Assembly: GCF_019656315.1 (NCBI RefSeq)
Contig: NZ_BPLU01000067.1
Span: 1 to 45,273 of the forward strand
Direction: 5' to 3'
Length of the DNA stretch: 45,273 bases
From: Flavobacterium sp. UMI-01
Lineage (GTDB): Bacteria > Bacteroidota > Bacteroidia > Flavobacteriales > Flavobacteriaceae
The first letter of the stretch is position 1. The number at the start of each line of letters is the position of its first letter. The translations under genes and the position numbers were made by a program. Positions 1-11,600 of the stretch are shown piece after piece. The notes beneath the pieces were generated by a model, which searched no databases, was not told the origin of the DNA, and saw only the letters and a program-made list of their open reading frames with translations.

Positions 1-2
1 AC

Positions 3-185
3 TTCAACATTGTCCTCAATACCATAAAGATTAATTACCAATCAATACTAAACTACTTTGATAATAGAAGTACAAATGCTTCAGCGGAGTCTTTTAATGC
101 AAAAATCAAAGCTTTTAGAGCGCAATTTAGAGGTGTTAGAAAAATTGATTTTTTCCTGTTTAGATTATCCAATCTTTTTGCCTAA
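3..185 (+). CDS. ISL3-like family transposase, C-terminal fragment (5' end outside window)
   Basis: An open frame enters from the left edge and ends with TAA at 183-185, giving about 60 residues. The translation contains NYFDNRSTNASAESFNAKIK followed by AFRAQFRGVRKIDFFLFRLS and ends NLFA. This is the strongly conserved C-terminus of ISL3-like DDE transposases that are common in flavobacteria; the Glu in ASAESFNAK is likely the last catalytic acid. Only the tail is visible, so it cannot be judged whether the element is intact. A different frame of the same DNA gives a 72-residue ORF that I regard as spurious. The right end of the element should lie shortly after 185, but I could not identify an inverted repeat without the other end. 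Confidence 0.8.
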   Translation, partial: FNIVLNTIKINYQSILNYFDNRSTNASAESFNAKIKAFRAQFRGVRKIDFFLFRLSNLFA

Positions 186-450
186 TCCCCAACTTTTGAA
201 CTTGATCCAATCCTATTATTATATTGGGCATCCATTTGTAGAACAGATAATTTTAATACAATCGAAAAATACCTAAGTTAAAACAAAAAAGGCATTAAAA
301 GGGCACATTTTGATTATGCCCCCTAATAATCCTTCAAAACATTCCAAGACGGAATAAAATACCATTAGGCATACTATCATTATATTAAAACTAAACTTTT
401 TCAATCGGTAGTCCTTTTCCCTGAACACTAATCATTATATTTTTTATTTA
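186..450. other. Non-coding stretch downstream of the IS transposase
   Basis: No credible gene. It presumably holds the right terminus of the IS followed by AT-rich spacer DNA. No clear repeat, RNA gene or promoter was recognised here. Confidence 0.5.
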
Positions 451-494
451 GAAAAAAAAACTGCCAAAACATCTATAAAAGAATGTCTTGACAG
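451..494 (-). terminator. Intrinsic terminator of the porin gene
   Basis: Arms 461-472 (ctgccaaaacat) and 483-494 (atgtcttgacag) pair at 10 of 12 positions around a 10-nt loop. Read on the minus strand, the stem is followed by a run of nine T. It lies about 60 bp after the stop of the leftward porin gene. Confidence 0.75.
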
Positions 495-552
495 TAAAAA
501 AATATTTTTATATGTAATAGATAGTTTACCTACCTTTCAATTAATCATAGAT

Positions 553-1572
553 TTAGAATCCGTAAACCACACCTACAGCAAATTGTGAAGCTGATTTAGT
601 AGCGTTACCGTTAGATTTTGCAAACACATCCTCTGAGCTACTATCTAATCTAAACTCAGGAATAATAGTCAATCCACCTGCTTTTAAGTTAGCAGAGAAA
701 GTCAATGCTGTATAAGACTCATCAACTGATGAATTTTCTTTGAATTTAAAATATTCCCCACGTAAACCTAAACCAAAGTTTTCAGTTACTGCAACCGCTG
801 GATATAAAGCTACACCAGTGTAACCAATTTTGTCTCCATTTGAAAAATCAGCAGTATTCAATCCTAATGAGAATTTCTCAGATAATTGGAAAGAAGCTGT
901 TAAATCTACAATTGTCCCACTTTCTGAACCATCCATAAAGTTAATGTAAGCACTTACACCTTCTGTAGGAGCCAACGATAATTGAGCACCAATTGCGTTT
1001 AACCCTTTAATTGGATCTGCTTTATATGAATTCCATTGGTCATTAAAAGCACCTACCATCAAACCTACTTTGTCAGAGAAAGCATAATTTACTTTTACCC
1101 CTGCATTTTGGAACGGTCCGTTAGTAAATAAATAAGAAGTAGAATAGTGGAAATTAGCCACAGGTGAGATTACTTCATACCCTACAAATGTCCCCATGTA
1201 TCCAGCTGTGAAGCTTAATTTATCTGTTGCTGCATAAGTAGCATACAAATTTTGAATATGGAATGAATTAAATCCGTTCCCTTCATCATATGTATTATCA
1301 GAATTAGGAATTGATTGAAATTGTCCTCTTGGTCCGAAAGAAACTTCACCAACGAAAGAAGCTTTACCAGTAGTTTTCTTTAAAGCGATATCAATCATAC
1401 CCAAAGAAATTGAATTATGATCTGTTGCAAAACTTGTTCCAATGTTTTCACCTTTAGCGAAGTCATACTTGTAATAAAGATCCGCTGATCCAGAAATTTC
1501 TAATGGTGTGTCTTGAGCAAATGTCATGTTTCCTGTTAGCGCTAAAGCTAAAATAAAAATTACTTTCTTCAT
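553..1572 (-). CDS. Outer-membrane beta-barrel protein (porin-2/OmpL-like)
   Basis: A 339-residue protein with a clear Sec signal peptide (MKKVIFILALALTGNMTFA, predicted cleavage before QDTPL). It is followed by alternating amphipathic strands rich in aromatic residues and ends in Phe (VVYGF), the usual C-terminal signature recognised by the BAM complex. Composition and length fit the putative beta-barrel porin-2 family of Bacteroidota (PF07642-like). The expected location is the outer membrane and the likely role is passive solute uptake; the substrate cannot be read from sequence. It is monocistronic: about 540 bp of non-coding DNA lie upstream and an intrinsic terminator follows. The start ATG at 1572 directly precedes the signal peptide. 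Confidence 0.8.
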   Translation of the reverse strand: MKKVIFILALALTGNMTFAQDTPLEISGSADLYYKYDFAKGENIGTSFATDHNSISLGMIDIALKKTTGKASFVGEVSFGPRGQFQSIPNSDNTYDEGNGFNSFHIQNLYATYAATDKLSFTAGYMGTFVGYEVISPVANFHYSTSYLFTNGPFQNAGVKVNYAFSDKVGLMVGAFNDQWNSYKADPIKGLNAIGAQLSLAPTEGVSAYINFMDGSESGTIVDLTASFQLSEKFSLGLNTADFSNGDKIGYTGVALYPAVAVTENFGLGLRGEYFKFKENSSVDESYTALTFSANLKAGGLTIIPEFRLDSSSEDVFAKSNGNATKSASQFAVGVVYGF

Positions 1573-2044
1573 GTTTAATTTTGTTTTGGTTTAATAATTA
1601 ATGTAAATGGTTTTTTCCTATTCTTTATTACTTAGAACGACTAGAATTCTAACTTTTATTTTGTTTCAAAAAACACAAATACACTGCATTTATTTATTTT
1701 TCTGTAGCGAATATATTAAGTAAAAATTAACTAAAACAAGAAATACTTCATTTTTTGAGCCAATTTTGGTCGTTTTATTAATAATCAAAAATCAAAAACA
1801 AAAAAATAGTCTTTTTGCACAAATTGGCACTAAAAAATACACTATTCACAACGCTATTTTTTAACACAACCCCTATTTTTTACACCAACAAACACAAAAC
1901 AATCAAAAAAAATCACTTAAAATCCACAAAAAACAACTCTTAAAAAGAATACCCCCTTTAAAAAACAGGGGGTGCTTATTTTAATTAAAAAAAATAAATA
2001 CCACCATCAATATTGTTCTTATATCTAGAAAATCTCGTTTTTAA
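1573..2044. other. Long AT-rich intergenic region upstream of the porin gene
   Basis: About 470 bp with no credible ORF. It should contain the porin promoter and 5' leader, but no exact TAnnTTTG box was found on the minus strand. A short hairpin (ACCCCC/GGGGGT, near 1949-1974) is present without a clear T-run, so its role is unknown. Confidence 0.5.
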
Positions 2045-2045
2045 A

Positions 2046-2086
2046 CCTAAAAAAGGCCTCCAACACCATTGGAGACCTTTTCAAAT
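2046..2086 (-). terminator. Intrinsic terminator of the aldo/keto reductase gene
   Basis: Arms 2051-2063 (aaaaggcctccaa) and 2069-2081 (ttggagacctttt) form a nearly perfect stem with a 5-nt loop. On the minus strand it is followed by a T-rich tract. It lies just after the stop codon at 2110. Confidence 0.75.
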
Positions 2087-2109
2087 AACTTAACAAAATG
2101 TTAATGTGT

Positions 2110-3066
2110 CTATTTTATAATTTCCTCTATACTTGCTAATTCATCAGCGGTAAAATACAATTTCTGGAGACTTTCTAAATTGTTGTTTAGTTGCCCAACA
2201 GAACTTGCTCCTATCAAAACAGAAGTCACTCTATTGTCTTTCATCAACCACGCCAACGCCATTTGAGCTAAAGACTGGCCTCTTTCTTTTGCAATTTGAT
2301 TTAATTGAATGATTTTTTGAATGCGCTCTTCTGATACTTCTTCTCTTTTTAAATGTCCATTAGGATTATGCGCTCTAGAATTTTCTGGAATTCCGTTTAA
2401 GTATTTGTCCGTCAATAAACCTTGTGCCAAAGGCGAAAAAGCAATACAACCGACACCTTTATCTTCTAATACATCCAATAAACCATCTTCTACCCAACGC
2501 TGAAACATTGAATACTTGGCTTGATGAATCAAACAAGGTGTTCCTAATTCCTTTAAAACTTCTACAGCTACCTTGGTTTGCTCCGCCGAATAATTGCTGA
2601 TTCCTACATACAATGCTTTACCCGAACGAACAGCATGGTCTAGAGCCATCATCGTTTCCTCAATAGGCGTTTCGGGGTCAGGACGGTGAGAATAGAAAAT
2701 ATCTACATATTCTAAATCCATTCGTTTCAAACTTTGGTCTAAACTAGAAAGCAAATACTTTCTAGAACCCCAGTCTCCATAAGGTCCTTCCCACATCGTA
2801 TAACCTGCTTTGGTCGAAATCACCATTTGGTCTCTTAAATTGCCTTGAAAGTTATTTTTTAAAATCCTTCCAAAATTAGTTTCCGCTGAACCAGGAACTG
2901 GTCCGTAATTATTAGCTAAGTCAAAATGGGTAATTCCTTTATCAAAAGCTTCCTTAACGATGCTTTCTCCATTTTCAAAATTATCTACTGAACCAAAGTT
3001 GTGCCATAAGCCCAAAGAAATTTGAGGCAATAACAAACCGCTTTTTCCACATCTGTTGTATTTCAT
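2110..3066 (-). CDS. Aldo/keto reductase (YghZ / L-glyceraldehyde 3-phosphate reductase-like)
   Basis: 318 residues, full length for the family. The catalytic tetrad is visible: Asp49 and Tyr54 in FDLANNY, Lys86 in STKAGY and His127 in YSHRPD. The N-terminal KSGLLLPQISLGLWHNFG and the NYGPVPGSAE stretch place it in the YghZ/Kv-beta-like branch, NADPH-dependent cytosolic reductases acting on small aldehydes such as L-glyceraldehyde 3-phosphate or methylglyoxal. The exact substrate is inferred from family only. It lies downstream of the radical SAM gene on the same strand, with 139 bp between them that contain a dispersed repeat, so it may be transcribed separately. A strong terminator follows. 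Confidence 0.85.
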   Translation of the reverse strand: MKYNRCGKSGLLLPQISLGLWHNFGSVDNFENGESIVKEAFDKGITHFDLANNYGPVPGSAETNFGRILKNNFQGNLRDQMVISTKAGYTMWEGPYGDWGSRKYLLSSLDQSLKRMDLEYVDIFYSHRPDPETPIEETMMALDHAVRSGKALYVGISNYSAEQTKVAVEVLKELGTPCLIHQAKYSMFQRWVEDGLLDVLEDKGVGCIAFSPLAQGLLTDKYLNGIPENSRAHNPNGHLKREEVSEERIQKIIQLNQIAKERGQSLAQMALAWLMKDNRVTSVLIGASSVGQLNNNLESLQKLYFTADELASIEEIIK

Positions 3067-3132
3067 GTCTTTATTTTTTTATTTTCCTATGAGATTGTCA
3101 TTAACTACAACCTATAACTTTATAGCAAAAAG

Positions 3133-3181
3133 GGCTTCGACCCTTCGATATACTCAGGGCAGGCTTAGCTCAGCCTGACAA
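3133..3181. repeat. Dispersed CTTCGAC...TCAG...TGACA intergenic repeat
   Basis: Contains the modules GGCTTCGACCCTTCGA, CTCAGGGCAGGCT and CTCAGCCTGACA. The same core occurs at 4543-4565, 19503-19529, 23111-23134 and 24463-24487. It is a REP-like family recognised here by internal similarity. Confidence 0.6.
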
Positions 3182-3205
3182 CAAACTTTAATTTTATCTT
3201 TAGTT

Positions 3206-5431
3206 TTACAAAACTAACAAACCATAACTCCTTATTATATGTATCGGTTTGGAATACCAAAACAATTCAAAATCCTCCAATTCCTTTTCAAAATCGGCTT
3301 GTATTTCTTGGAACGAATATACCTTTGTATTGGCAACCGCTATTTTATCCAAAATCGAGACTAACCATTTCCCTTCTTCTTTATTGGTTTGAATGGTAAA
3401 ACTTTCTTTTTTATCATGAAAAGTCAGACTCATCATTTCCCAACTCTTTCCCTTTTTAGATTTGGTAAAATATTCCACTGCTGGCTTTCCGCCTAACCAA
3501 ACTACTTTTGCTGTAGGTTTGATCGTTAAACTTCCTTCGTTTTCCAAAGCATTGTAGATAAAATCAGCTGGAATCTTGGTTTTCGGAATTTTAAATTCAA
3601 ACCAATCTTGCAACGGATAATCGAAGCAAATGCCGTGCATGAAGTTGAACAAGGATTTTTTCAAGCCAAAACTAAATTTATCGTGATTGATTCCCGTTTT
3701 GTCTTTATAATTAATATCATTATTGGCAAATGTTCCAATGGCTTCCGTTTCTTTGACCACGCCAAATTGCTCTGGATACATTCCCACGGGGCTGTGCGCC
3801 GTCATCGCAAATTGATGCCAAAAACCCGATTGTAACACGCCTGCTTCAAATAATTGACGCACCATCTCCAAGCTATCCACGGTTTCCTGAATCGTTTGTG
3901 TGGGATAACCATACATCAAATAAGCATGTACCATAATTCCAGCTTGCGTAAAATGCTGGGTCACCTTAGCCACTTGCTCCACTGTAACGCCTTTGTCAAT
4001 CAATTTCAATAATCGGTCAGAAGCTACTTCCAGTCCACCAGATACAGCAATACAGCCTGAAGCTTTGAGTAACATACACAAATCAGCCGTGAAACTTTTT
4101 TCGAATCGAATGTTTGTCCACCAAGTCACGGATAATTTTCTGCGTAAAATTTCGAGTGCCAAGGCCCGCATCAAAGCAGGCGGTGCGGCTTCGTCAACAA
4201 AATGAAATCCATTTTGCCCTGTAGCAGCCATTAATTCTTCAATTCTATCACAAAGCAAACTCGCCGCCACGGGTTCGTACACCTTAATATAATCTAACGA
4301 AATGTCGCAAAAAGTACACTTCCCCCAATAACAACCATGTGCCATCGTGAGTTTGTTCCAGCGACCGTCACTCCACATGCGGTGCATCGGGTTGACAATT
4401 TCGATAACTGAAATATATTTATCCAACAACAAATCCGAATAGTCGGGTGTCCCAACTTGCGATTGTTTGTAATCGGGTTTGGTGGAATTGTTTTTATAAA
4501 CGACTTGACCGTCTTCTAATAAAAAGGTACGTCTAAAAAAGACTTCGACAGGCTCCCTCTGACAAAGGGTATCGATTAATAACTCTACTGGCAGCTCCCC
4601 ATCATCCAAAGTAATGTAATCAAAAAACTCAAAAACACGGGTATCGGATAGCGAACGCAATTCGGTATTTGGGAAACCGCCACCCATTGAAATTTTAATT
4701 TGGGGATGATTTTTTTTCACCCATTGTGCACAACGAAAGGCACTATATAAATTCCCTGGAAAAGGAACGGATATCAAAAACAAATTAGGCTGAACGGTTT
4801 CAATTCTTTCTTTCAGTATCGAAAGTAATACTTCGTCAATATAGGTTTGCCGTTGTTGTAAGGCTTCGTACAATTCATCAAATGAATTGGCAGAACGTCC
4901 CAAACGTTCAGCATACCGACTAAAACCAAAATTAGCATCGACACATTCGACAATAAAATCAGAGATATCTTCGAGATATAATGTCGCTAGATGCTTAGCT
5001 TTATCTTGAGTTCCCATAGAACCAAAAGCCCAATCCAATTCTTCCAACTGAGCAAAACGAGAGGCTTCAGGCAGATAATCTTCTTGGCAAATTTGAAGTG
5101 CCAAGGTGGGATTTTTTCCTTGTAAAAAAGCAATAACCGAATCTATCGTTTTGATGTATTCGTCTTGGAGCGCAATTATTCTTTTGGCATTATCCGAAAC
5201 GGCTTCAACCTGAAACTTGACACTTGACACCTGAAATAAATCTATCAATCCTTCTTTCGAAAATAATTTCAAAATCACTTCAATACCCAAATCCGCTTGA
5301 ACGGAATCAATATTTTTAGTATTTAGAAATCCCTTTATATAAGCTGTTGCTGGATAAGGTGTATTCAGTTGCGTAAAAGGGGGCGTAATTAAAAGAAGTT
5401 TTGGTGTCAAAGGGAATTTTGTTTTGTACAA
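3206..5431 (-). CDS. B12-binding-domain radical SAM protein
   Basis: About 741 residues. The N-terminal part (LLLITPPFTQLNTPYPATAY, then Rossmann-like segments including FLISVPFPGN and ISMGGGFPNTE) fits a cobalamin-binding domain. A radical SAM core follows with the [4Fe-4S] cluster motif in HGCYWGKCTFCDIS. The cysteine spacing read directly from the DNA is CX4CX2C, not the canonical CX3CX2C. A GGE-like SAM segment (SGGLEVASDRLL) and a C-terminal extension of about 200 residues follow. The substrate is unknown. The frame has no ATG near its beginning: the first usable codons are TTG at 5431 (in-frame TAA 10-12 bp upstream) or another TTG seven codons later. A repeat-derived stretch lies inside the coding region at 4543-4565. 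Confidence 0.75.
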   Translation of the reverse strand: MYKTKFPLTPKLLLITPPFTQLNTPYPATAYIKGFLNTKNIDSVQADLGIEVILKLFSKEGLIDLFQVSSVKFQVEAVSDNAKRIIALQDEYIKTIDSVIAFLQGKNPTLALQICQEDYLPEASRFAQLEELDWAFGSMGTQDKAKHLATLYLEDISDFIVECVDANFGFSRYAERLGRSANSFDELYEALQQRQTYIDEVLLSILKERIETVQPNLFLISVPFPGNLYSAFRCAQWVKKNHPQIKISMGGGFPNTELRSLSDTRVFEFFDYITLDDGELPVELLIDTLCQREPVEVFFRRTFLLEDGQVVYKNNSTKPDYKQSQVGTPDYSDLLLDKYISVIEIVNPMHRMWSDGRWNKLTMAHGCYWGKCTFCDISLDYIKVYEPVAASLLCDRIEELMAATGQNGFHFVDEAAPPALMRALALEILRRKLSVTWWTNIRFEKSFTADLCMLLKASGCIAVSGGLEVASDRLLKLIDKGVTVEQVAKVTQHFTQAGIMVHAYLMYGYPTQTIQETVDSLEMVRQLFEAGVLQSGFWHQFAMTAHSPVGMYPEQFGVVKETEAIGTFANNDINYKDKTGINHDKFSFGLKKSLFNFMHGICFDYPLQDWFEFKIPKTKIPADFIYNALENEGSLTIKPTAKVVWLGGKPAVEYFTKSKKGKSWEMMSLTFHDKKESFTIQTNKEEGKWLVSILDKIAVANTKVYSFQEIQADFEKELEDFELFWYSKPIHIIRSYGLLVL
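4543..4565. repeat. REP-like repeat core inside the radical SAM coding region
   Basis: CTTCGACAGGCTCCCTCTGACA matches the dispersed repeat core seen elsewhere in the window. It is read in frame as part of the segment CQREPVEVF of the radical SAM protein. Confidence 0.5.
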
Positions 5432-5640
5432 AAATAAGGTTTATTAATTATTATTCAACTAAAGATCTTTTTATGGGAAATAGAAAAAAACGTCTCACTT
5501 TTAGAATAAAAAAAACACAATTCAAGAAATAATAGAACTATTTTATTTTTTAAAAAACCACAAAAAAATCTTTAAAATCAGCTGAAATTTACCTACACAA
5601 AATTCCATTCTTTCATAATAAAAAACTGAATCTTTTTACT

Positions 5641-5648
5641 TACATTTG
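5641..5648 (+). promoter_or_regulatory. Bacteroidota -7 box (TACATTTG) upstream of the adhesin
   Basis: An exact TAnnTTTG match 19 bp upstream of the ATG at 5668. A convincing -33 TTTG box at the usual spacing is not present, so the assignment is moderate. Confidence 0.4.
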
Positions 5649-5667
5649 TTTTCCAACATTACTATAA

Positions 5668-8600
5668 ATGAAGCTAAAAGACCTCTTACTATTTCTTTTA
5701 TTCCTATCCTCACTTATTGTTTTTTCGCAAGAGGAAAATCACGATGCTACACACCACCACTTACTTGAAGATTCTCACGGGCATCTTATTCAAAATCTGG
5801 AAGAACAAAAAGAATTTTTGAAAATTCGAGAAGAAAAAAGAAAGTTTGAGCAACAAAATTTAAATAAAGCAAATATCACTTCAAAAACGGGTGCTGTTCA
5901 ACAAGCTGTAGAAATGTGTACCAATGGTGGTTTGGAACAATATGAAACCATCAATGGGAATAGTTATCTTAAAAATTTTTTATATAATATAGGAGACCCT
6001 GCTGGACCTACACAATGCCGTTCTATTTCGAATACAGCCAATTCATATATCAATCGTTTTAATCCCTCAAACCTGAATATTATGGCTACGGGAGTACCCG
6101 CAAACTACATTGATACCTACATGGGAGATATAAAGGCTTTTGACCAATATGCTCTTAAAATCAACTACGAGAATAGCTCCACCTACGGCTCAATTGTACA
6201 AGGAAAAAGATTTAAAACAAATAATGAAAAATACCTCAAATTCAATTACAAAGCAGTCTTACAAACGGTTTATGACAATAGTCATACTGACAACCAACCC
6301 TTTGTTAAAGCACGTATTTTAGACAAAAAAGGGAGTGTCGTCAATGAAATTTGCTTAGTAGGTGATGAAAAAAATTGCATATTCACGAAAGTGCCGAGTC
6401 AAACTTCCCATTATGTTACTTTATATACTGCTAATTGGCAATCTGGACTATTGGATATTTCCTCCCTACCTAATAATGAAGAATTTACTATCGAATTTAT
6501 GGCTTCAAGATGTGGATTAGGAGGTCATTTTGGTTATATGTATGTTGATGATATTTGTTTATTACATTCTACTGAAAACTTACAAGGCTCCGTTGAACTA
6601 GAACCCTTAAATAAAGTTTGTTCCACTTTACCTATATCTGTTTGCGGAAATTATACCATTCCAAATTCGGGTGGTATTTCTGCTTCCTTAAAAAAAATTA
6701 CTTTGACCGTTTACGACAGCAGCAATATTGCGGTTTATAGCACTTCGACCACCTCCTCTTTAGACACTGCCAATAAAACGTTTTGTTTCTTATTAAAAGC
6801 CACTGATTTTCCTGATGTTTCCAATGCGAATTACAATGTAGGAGTAAAAGTGGATTATGATATTTCAGGAACCTCATGTTCTGGAACGACATTTAATTCA
6901 GCTATAGATGCAGATGCTAATCCCGGCTGGGATATCTCTTTTTTAAATTGTACCGCTAGTTGTGACATCAATGTAAAAACCGCTAAAATATCACAGTGTG
7001 ACTCGAATCGCGATGGAACTGAAAATTTTGACCTAACCAAGTTAAATCCTTTGGTTGTTAATACGACTACTGGGTTAAACTTTAGTTATTACATGACCTA
7101 CGACGAGGCCGTAAACAACTTGAATGCTATCAGCAACCCAACCAGTTATTTGAGCCCTAGTACCTCTATTTATGTAAAAGTAAATAAAGACGTTAGTTGT
7201 TATAAGATTATTTCGGCCAGTTTGGAATTAAGAAATCCAACCGCAAATATTACTGGAATACTAAACGTTTGTGCTGGTAGTACCGTATTAACAACTTCCC
7301 CTGGGGCCTCATATTTATGGAGCACGGGTGAAACAACACAAAATATAACCATTACCTCTATTGGCACTTATTCAGTGACCGTTACAGATTCATTTGGCTG
7401 TAGTAGTGAGGCAAATGTTGTCATTGAGAGCAGTCAAACTGCCGTTTTACCTACCCTTCAAATCACACAACCTTCTTGTTTCTCTCCACAAGGAACTATA
7501 AAAGTCACCTCGCCTGCAGCACAATATAGTTTTGATGACGGAGTTACGTGGACTACTAATGACACCAAAAGCAATTTAAATCCAGGAACTTATCTAGTCA
7601 AAATAAAAACAGTCAACGGTTGTACTTCTTATTCTCAAAGTGTTACCATTAAAACCGCAACCACACTTTATCCCCAATACACCTCCACCAATCCAAAATT
7701 TTGTGGCGATGTAGGTACGATAACAATTTTGGGGAACCCTGCTTACTTTAGCTTTGATGATGGAGTTACATGGGTGACTACTGCTACTGCCTCAAATCTT
7801 GGCCCCGGTAATTATAAAATTCGAACCAAAGATTCCCAAGGCTGTATTTCATCAGCTAGTAATGTTCTTATTAGTAGCAATACTCTAGCCACTCCTTTTT
7901 ATACGTTAATAAATCCAGCATGTTCACAACCTGGAAGCATCACTATCAATACGGTTTCTGATTTTTACACTTTTGACGGAGGAGTTACATGGGTAAAAAG
8001 CAATACTAAAAACATTTTAAACTCAGGAACATTCGCTATAGGTATTAAAAATGCTATTGGATGTACTTCAAATTTCACCTATGTATATGCAAACGACCTT
8101 AAAGATACCTTTCCTGAATATGGTCTAATTTATCCTGAATGTGGCAACAATGGAAGCATTATCATTTCTACAGTTGCAGATTTCTATAGTTTTGATGGTG
8201 GTGTAACTTGGACTACAGACAACATTGCCAATGTACCTCATGGAAACTACCTCATAAAAGTAAAAAACAAAGCCGGCTGTATCAGTCAGGCTAGCTTTGT
8301 TAATTTATATCGATCCTTCCTCCCTTATCCTACAATTAGTATAGAACAACCTACTTGTGGAACCAATGGAAAAATAACTATTAACTCATTAGCTGATTAT
8401 TATAGTTATGACAATGGTGTGACTTGGACCACACTCAATTCCAAATCTTTACCGCCAGGAATTTACTCTGTATTGATTAAAAACAATCTTGGCTGTATCT
8501 CCTATAGCACCCCCGTTTATCTTTACAATCCTAATATAGACGAACCCTCTTATACGGTTACACAACCTTCATGTACTAATCTCACAGGGAGTATCACCAT

Positions 8601-11600
8601 AAACACAACAGCAGACTATTATAGTTTTGATGGAGGTTATACTTGGAAAACCACCCCAACTTTATCCAACATAAGTTCTTATACTTATCATACTATTTTA
8701 ATAAAAAACAGTTTGGGTTGTATCTCAAAAAGTGTTAATATTTTAATTAATGAGCCCAATCTCCCTGATCCTGATTTTACTTTAGTCAACCCCAGTTGTG
8801 GCAACTCCGGAACAATTACGTTTAATACTGTTGCTGATTTTTATAGCATCGACAATGGAAAAACCTGGAGTTCTAATAATGTTTTTAGTAATTTAACTCT
8901 AGGTTATTACTACTTAAAAATAAAAAATGGGAGCTGTGTTTCCAAACACATCTTCATTTTTTTAGATAACAACTATTTAGCTACACCTAAATACAGTGTT
9001 ACACAACCTACATGTAGTACACAAGGTACTATCACTATCAATACTGTAGCCGATTTTTACAGTATCACCAACGGCCAATCATGGGTTACAAACCCAGTCT
9101 TTTCAAATCTGGCTCCCGGATACTATTATCCACTGATAAAAAACGCAAACGGCTGTATTTCGAGATCAAGTAGTGTAAACATTCAAGCCTTTTATCTACC
9201 TAATCCTATATATACAACTACTCAACCGAGTTGTGGAAGCGCCGCTAGTGTCACCTTTAGTCCTCTATATAAAGAATACAGTATAGATGGTGGAAAAACT
9301 TGGCAAATCTCTAATACCTTTACTAATCTCACAACTGATTTTAATTATTATCTAGTTGTAAAAGATGCCTCGGGCTGTATTTCAAGTCCCTATACCACCA
9401 TTGCAAGATTCAACCCCTATTTTTTACCCAATCCAGACTTTACTGTCATACAACCCTCATGCGGCACAAATGGAAGCATCAATATTGCAACGGTTGCAGA
9501 TTATTATAGTTTTGACGGAGGTGTAACTTGGACAACAAATTCTTCCCTCACCAATATTACTTCAGGCAGTTACTCCATTGCCATAAAAAATGCACTTGGT
9601 TGTAAATCCTATAACATCTCTATTTACCTTAACCCGTATTACTTACAATCACCATATATAAAAACAGTACAACCTAGTTGCGGTGATGGAGGAAGTATTA
9701 CTGTATTTTCAGCTGCTGATAGTTATAGTTTTGACAATGGTGTTACTTGGACAACAAATCCTGTTTTATTGAACCCAACTGCTTCTTATTATAATATTAT
9801 TGTCAAAAATGCATTAGGGTGTAAATCACAACCTCAATCTACTTATATCTATAAATACAAATTACCATCACCTAGTATATTTGTTACTCAACCTAATTGT
9901 AATACTCCCAGTGGCTCAATAACCATAAATACTGCATCTGATCAATATAGCTTTGACGGAGGTAAAACGTGGACAACTAACCCCACATTACAGAACTTGT
10001 CTTCAGGCTCCTATTCTATAATTATTAAAAATAGTTTAGGATGCATATCAAACACCACCTCCGCTTATATTTATGCGCCGCCTGCGAAACCAGTTGCTCC
10101 TGTAGTTAAAATTACCCAACCTACAAGCTGTGGCGCCACAGATGGAAGCATTACTATAAACAGCATGGGAATAAGTTATAGTTTTAATGATGGAAATAGC
10201 TGGACCACCAACCCAACCAAATTAAATATTGGAGAAGGCACTTATATTGTTAAATATAAACCTACTTCATCTAGTTGTGAATCGCTATCGACAATTGTAA
10301 ATTTAAATTCAGGAACCACGATTGCAGCTCCTAGTTTTACTACAACACAACCTAATTGTAGCGCGCCAAAAGGAACTATTACTATAACAACAAATGCTGC
10401 TACTTATAGTTTTGACAATGGATTATCGTATGTTTATGGCAATACTAAAACCGATCTTTCTCCAGGAACTTATTTTATTAAAATCAAAGATGCTTCGGGT
10501 TGTATTTCTGATCCAGCAACAGTGACTATTTCACCGTTCTCTGACCTTCCCGCTCCTTTGTACAAAGTAACCCAACCCAATTGCTCTCAATTTACAGGGA
10601 CGATATCCATTGATACCGTAGCAGATTTATATAGTTTTGACAATGGACTTACCTTTGGAACATCTAACACTAAGACTAATCTTTCAGCCGGGACTTATGA
10701 TGTCATGATAAAGTACCATTCTGGTTGTATTTCGCTTAGTACACCTGTCACCATAGATACTGCACCTACTGTTCCTGGAGTACCAAAAGTGATAGTGGCT
10801 GACCCAAAAGGCTGTGTTAGTTCATTAGGTACAATTACGGTTTCTACTGTGGCAAATCAATATAGTTTTGATGATGGTCTTAGCTGGAACACCGACAATA
10901 CCGCTAGTTTAGCTCCCGGAAATTATTTAATTCGTATAAAAAACACAAATGGCTGTCCTTCACCGGCATTTTCTGCCACTATTAATCCACCCGAAAATGC
11001 GCCTTCTCCTCCAAGTGTAACGGTTGTACATCCCTTAAGTTGTAGCAACCCTTTTGGCTCAATCGCTATAACAAGCACTGCACATCAATATAGTTTTGAT
11101 GATGGACAAAGCTATTCAGTAAATCCTAACTCAGGAAACTTAGCCGCTGGAACCTATCTTATACGAGTTAAAAACACAAATGGATGTGAATCTACAGCAT
11201 CTTCGGTAACCATTAATGCCCCGACTGATTATCCGAATGACCCCCAGTTTACAGCCGTTCAACCAGACTGTCATACTCTTACAGGAACCATCTCTATTAC
11301 CGATAGTGCACAAGAATATAGTTTTGATAATGGAGCCAGTTGGACTACAAATGCTATCCAAACCAACCTCACTCCTGACACCTATTACCTAAAAGTTAAA
11401 AATAACTTGGGTTGTATTTCCAATGCTACAAAAGTTACCCTAATCCCTTTTACCGATTTTACACCTAAACCTACTGCATCCGCCACACAAACTTTTTGCA
11501 TTCAACAAAATGCTACTATAGGTACTATAAACATTACAGGACAAAACGTTCAATGGTATGACCAAGCAACTAATGGAAATAGTGTCCCTCTTAATACCTT

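Noticed and set aside
58..276. 72-residue ORF at the left edge
   Set aside because: It is out of frame with the clear ISL3-like transposase C-terminus at 3-185.
1949..1974. GGGGG/CCCCC hairpin upstream of the porin gene
   Set aside because: Short stem without a T-run and not next to a gene end; not called as a terminator.
7447..11460. Tandem repeats as a CRISPR array or recent DNA expansion
   Set aside because: They are coding modules of about 222 bp with diverged DNA, not short identical repeats with spacers.
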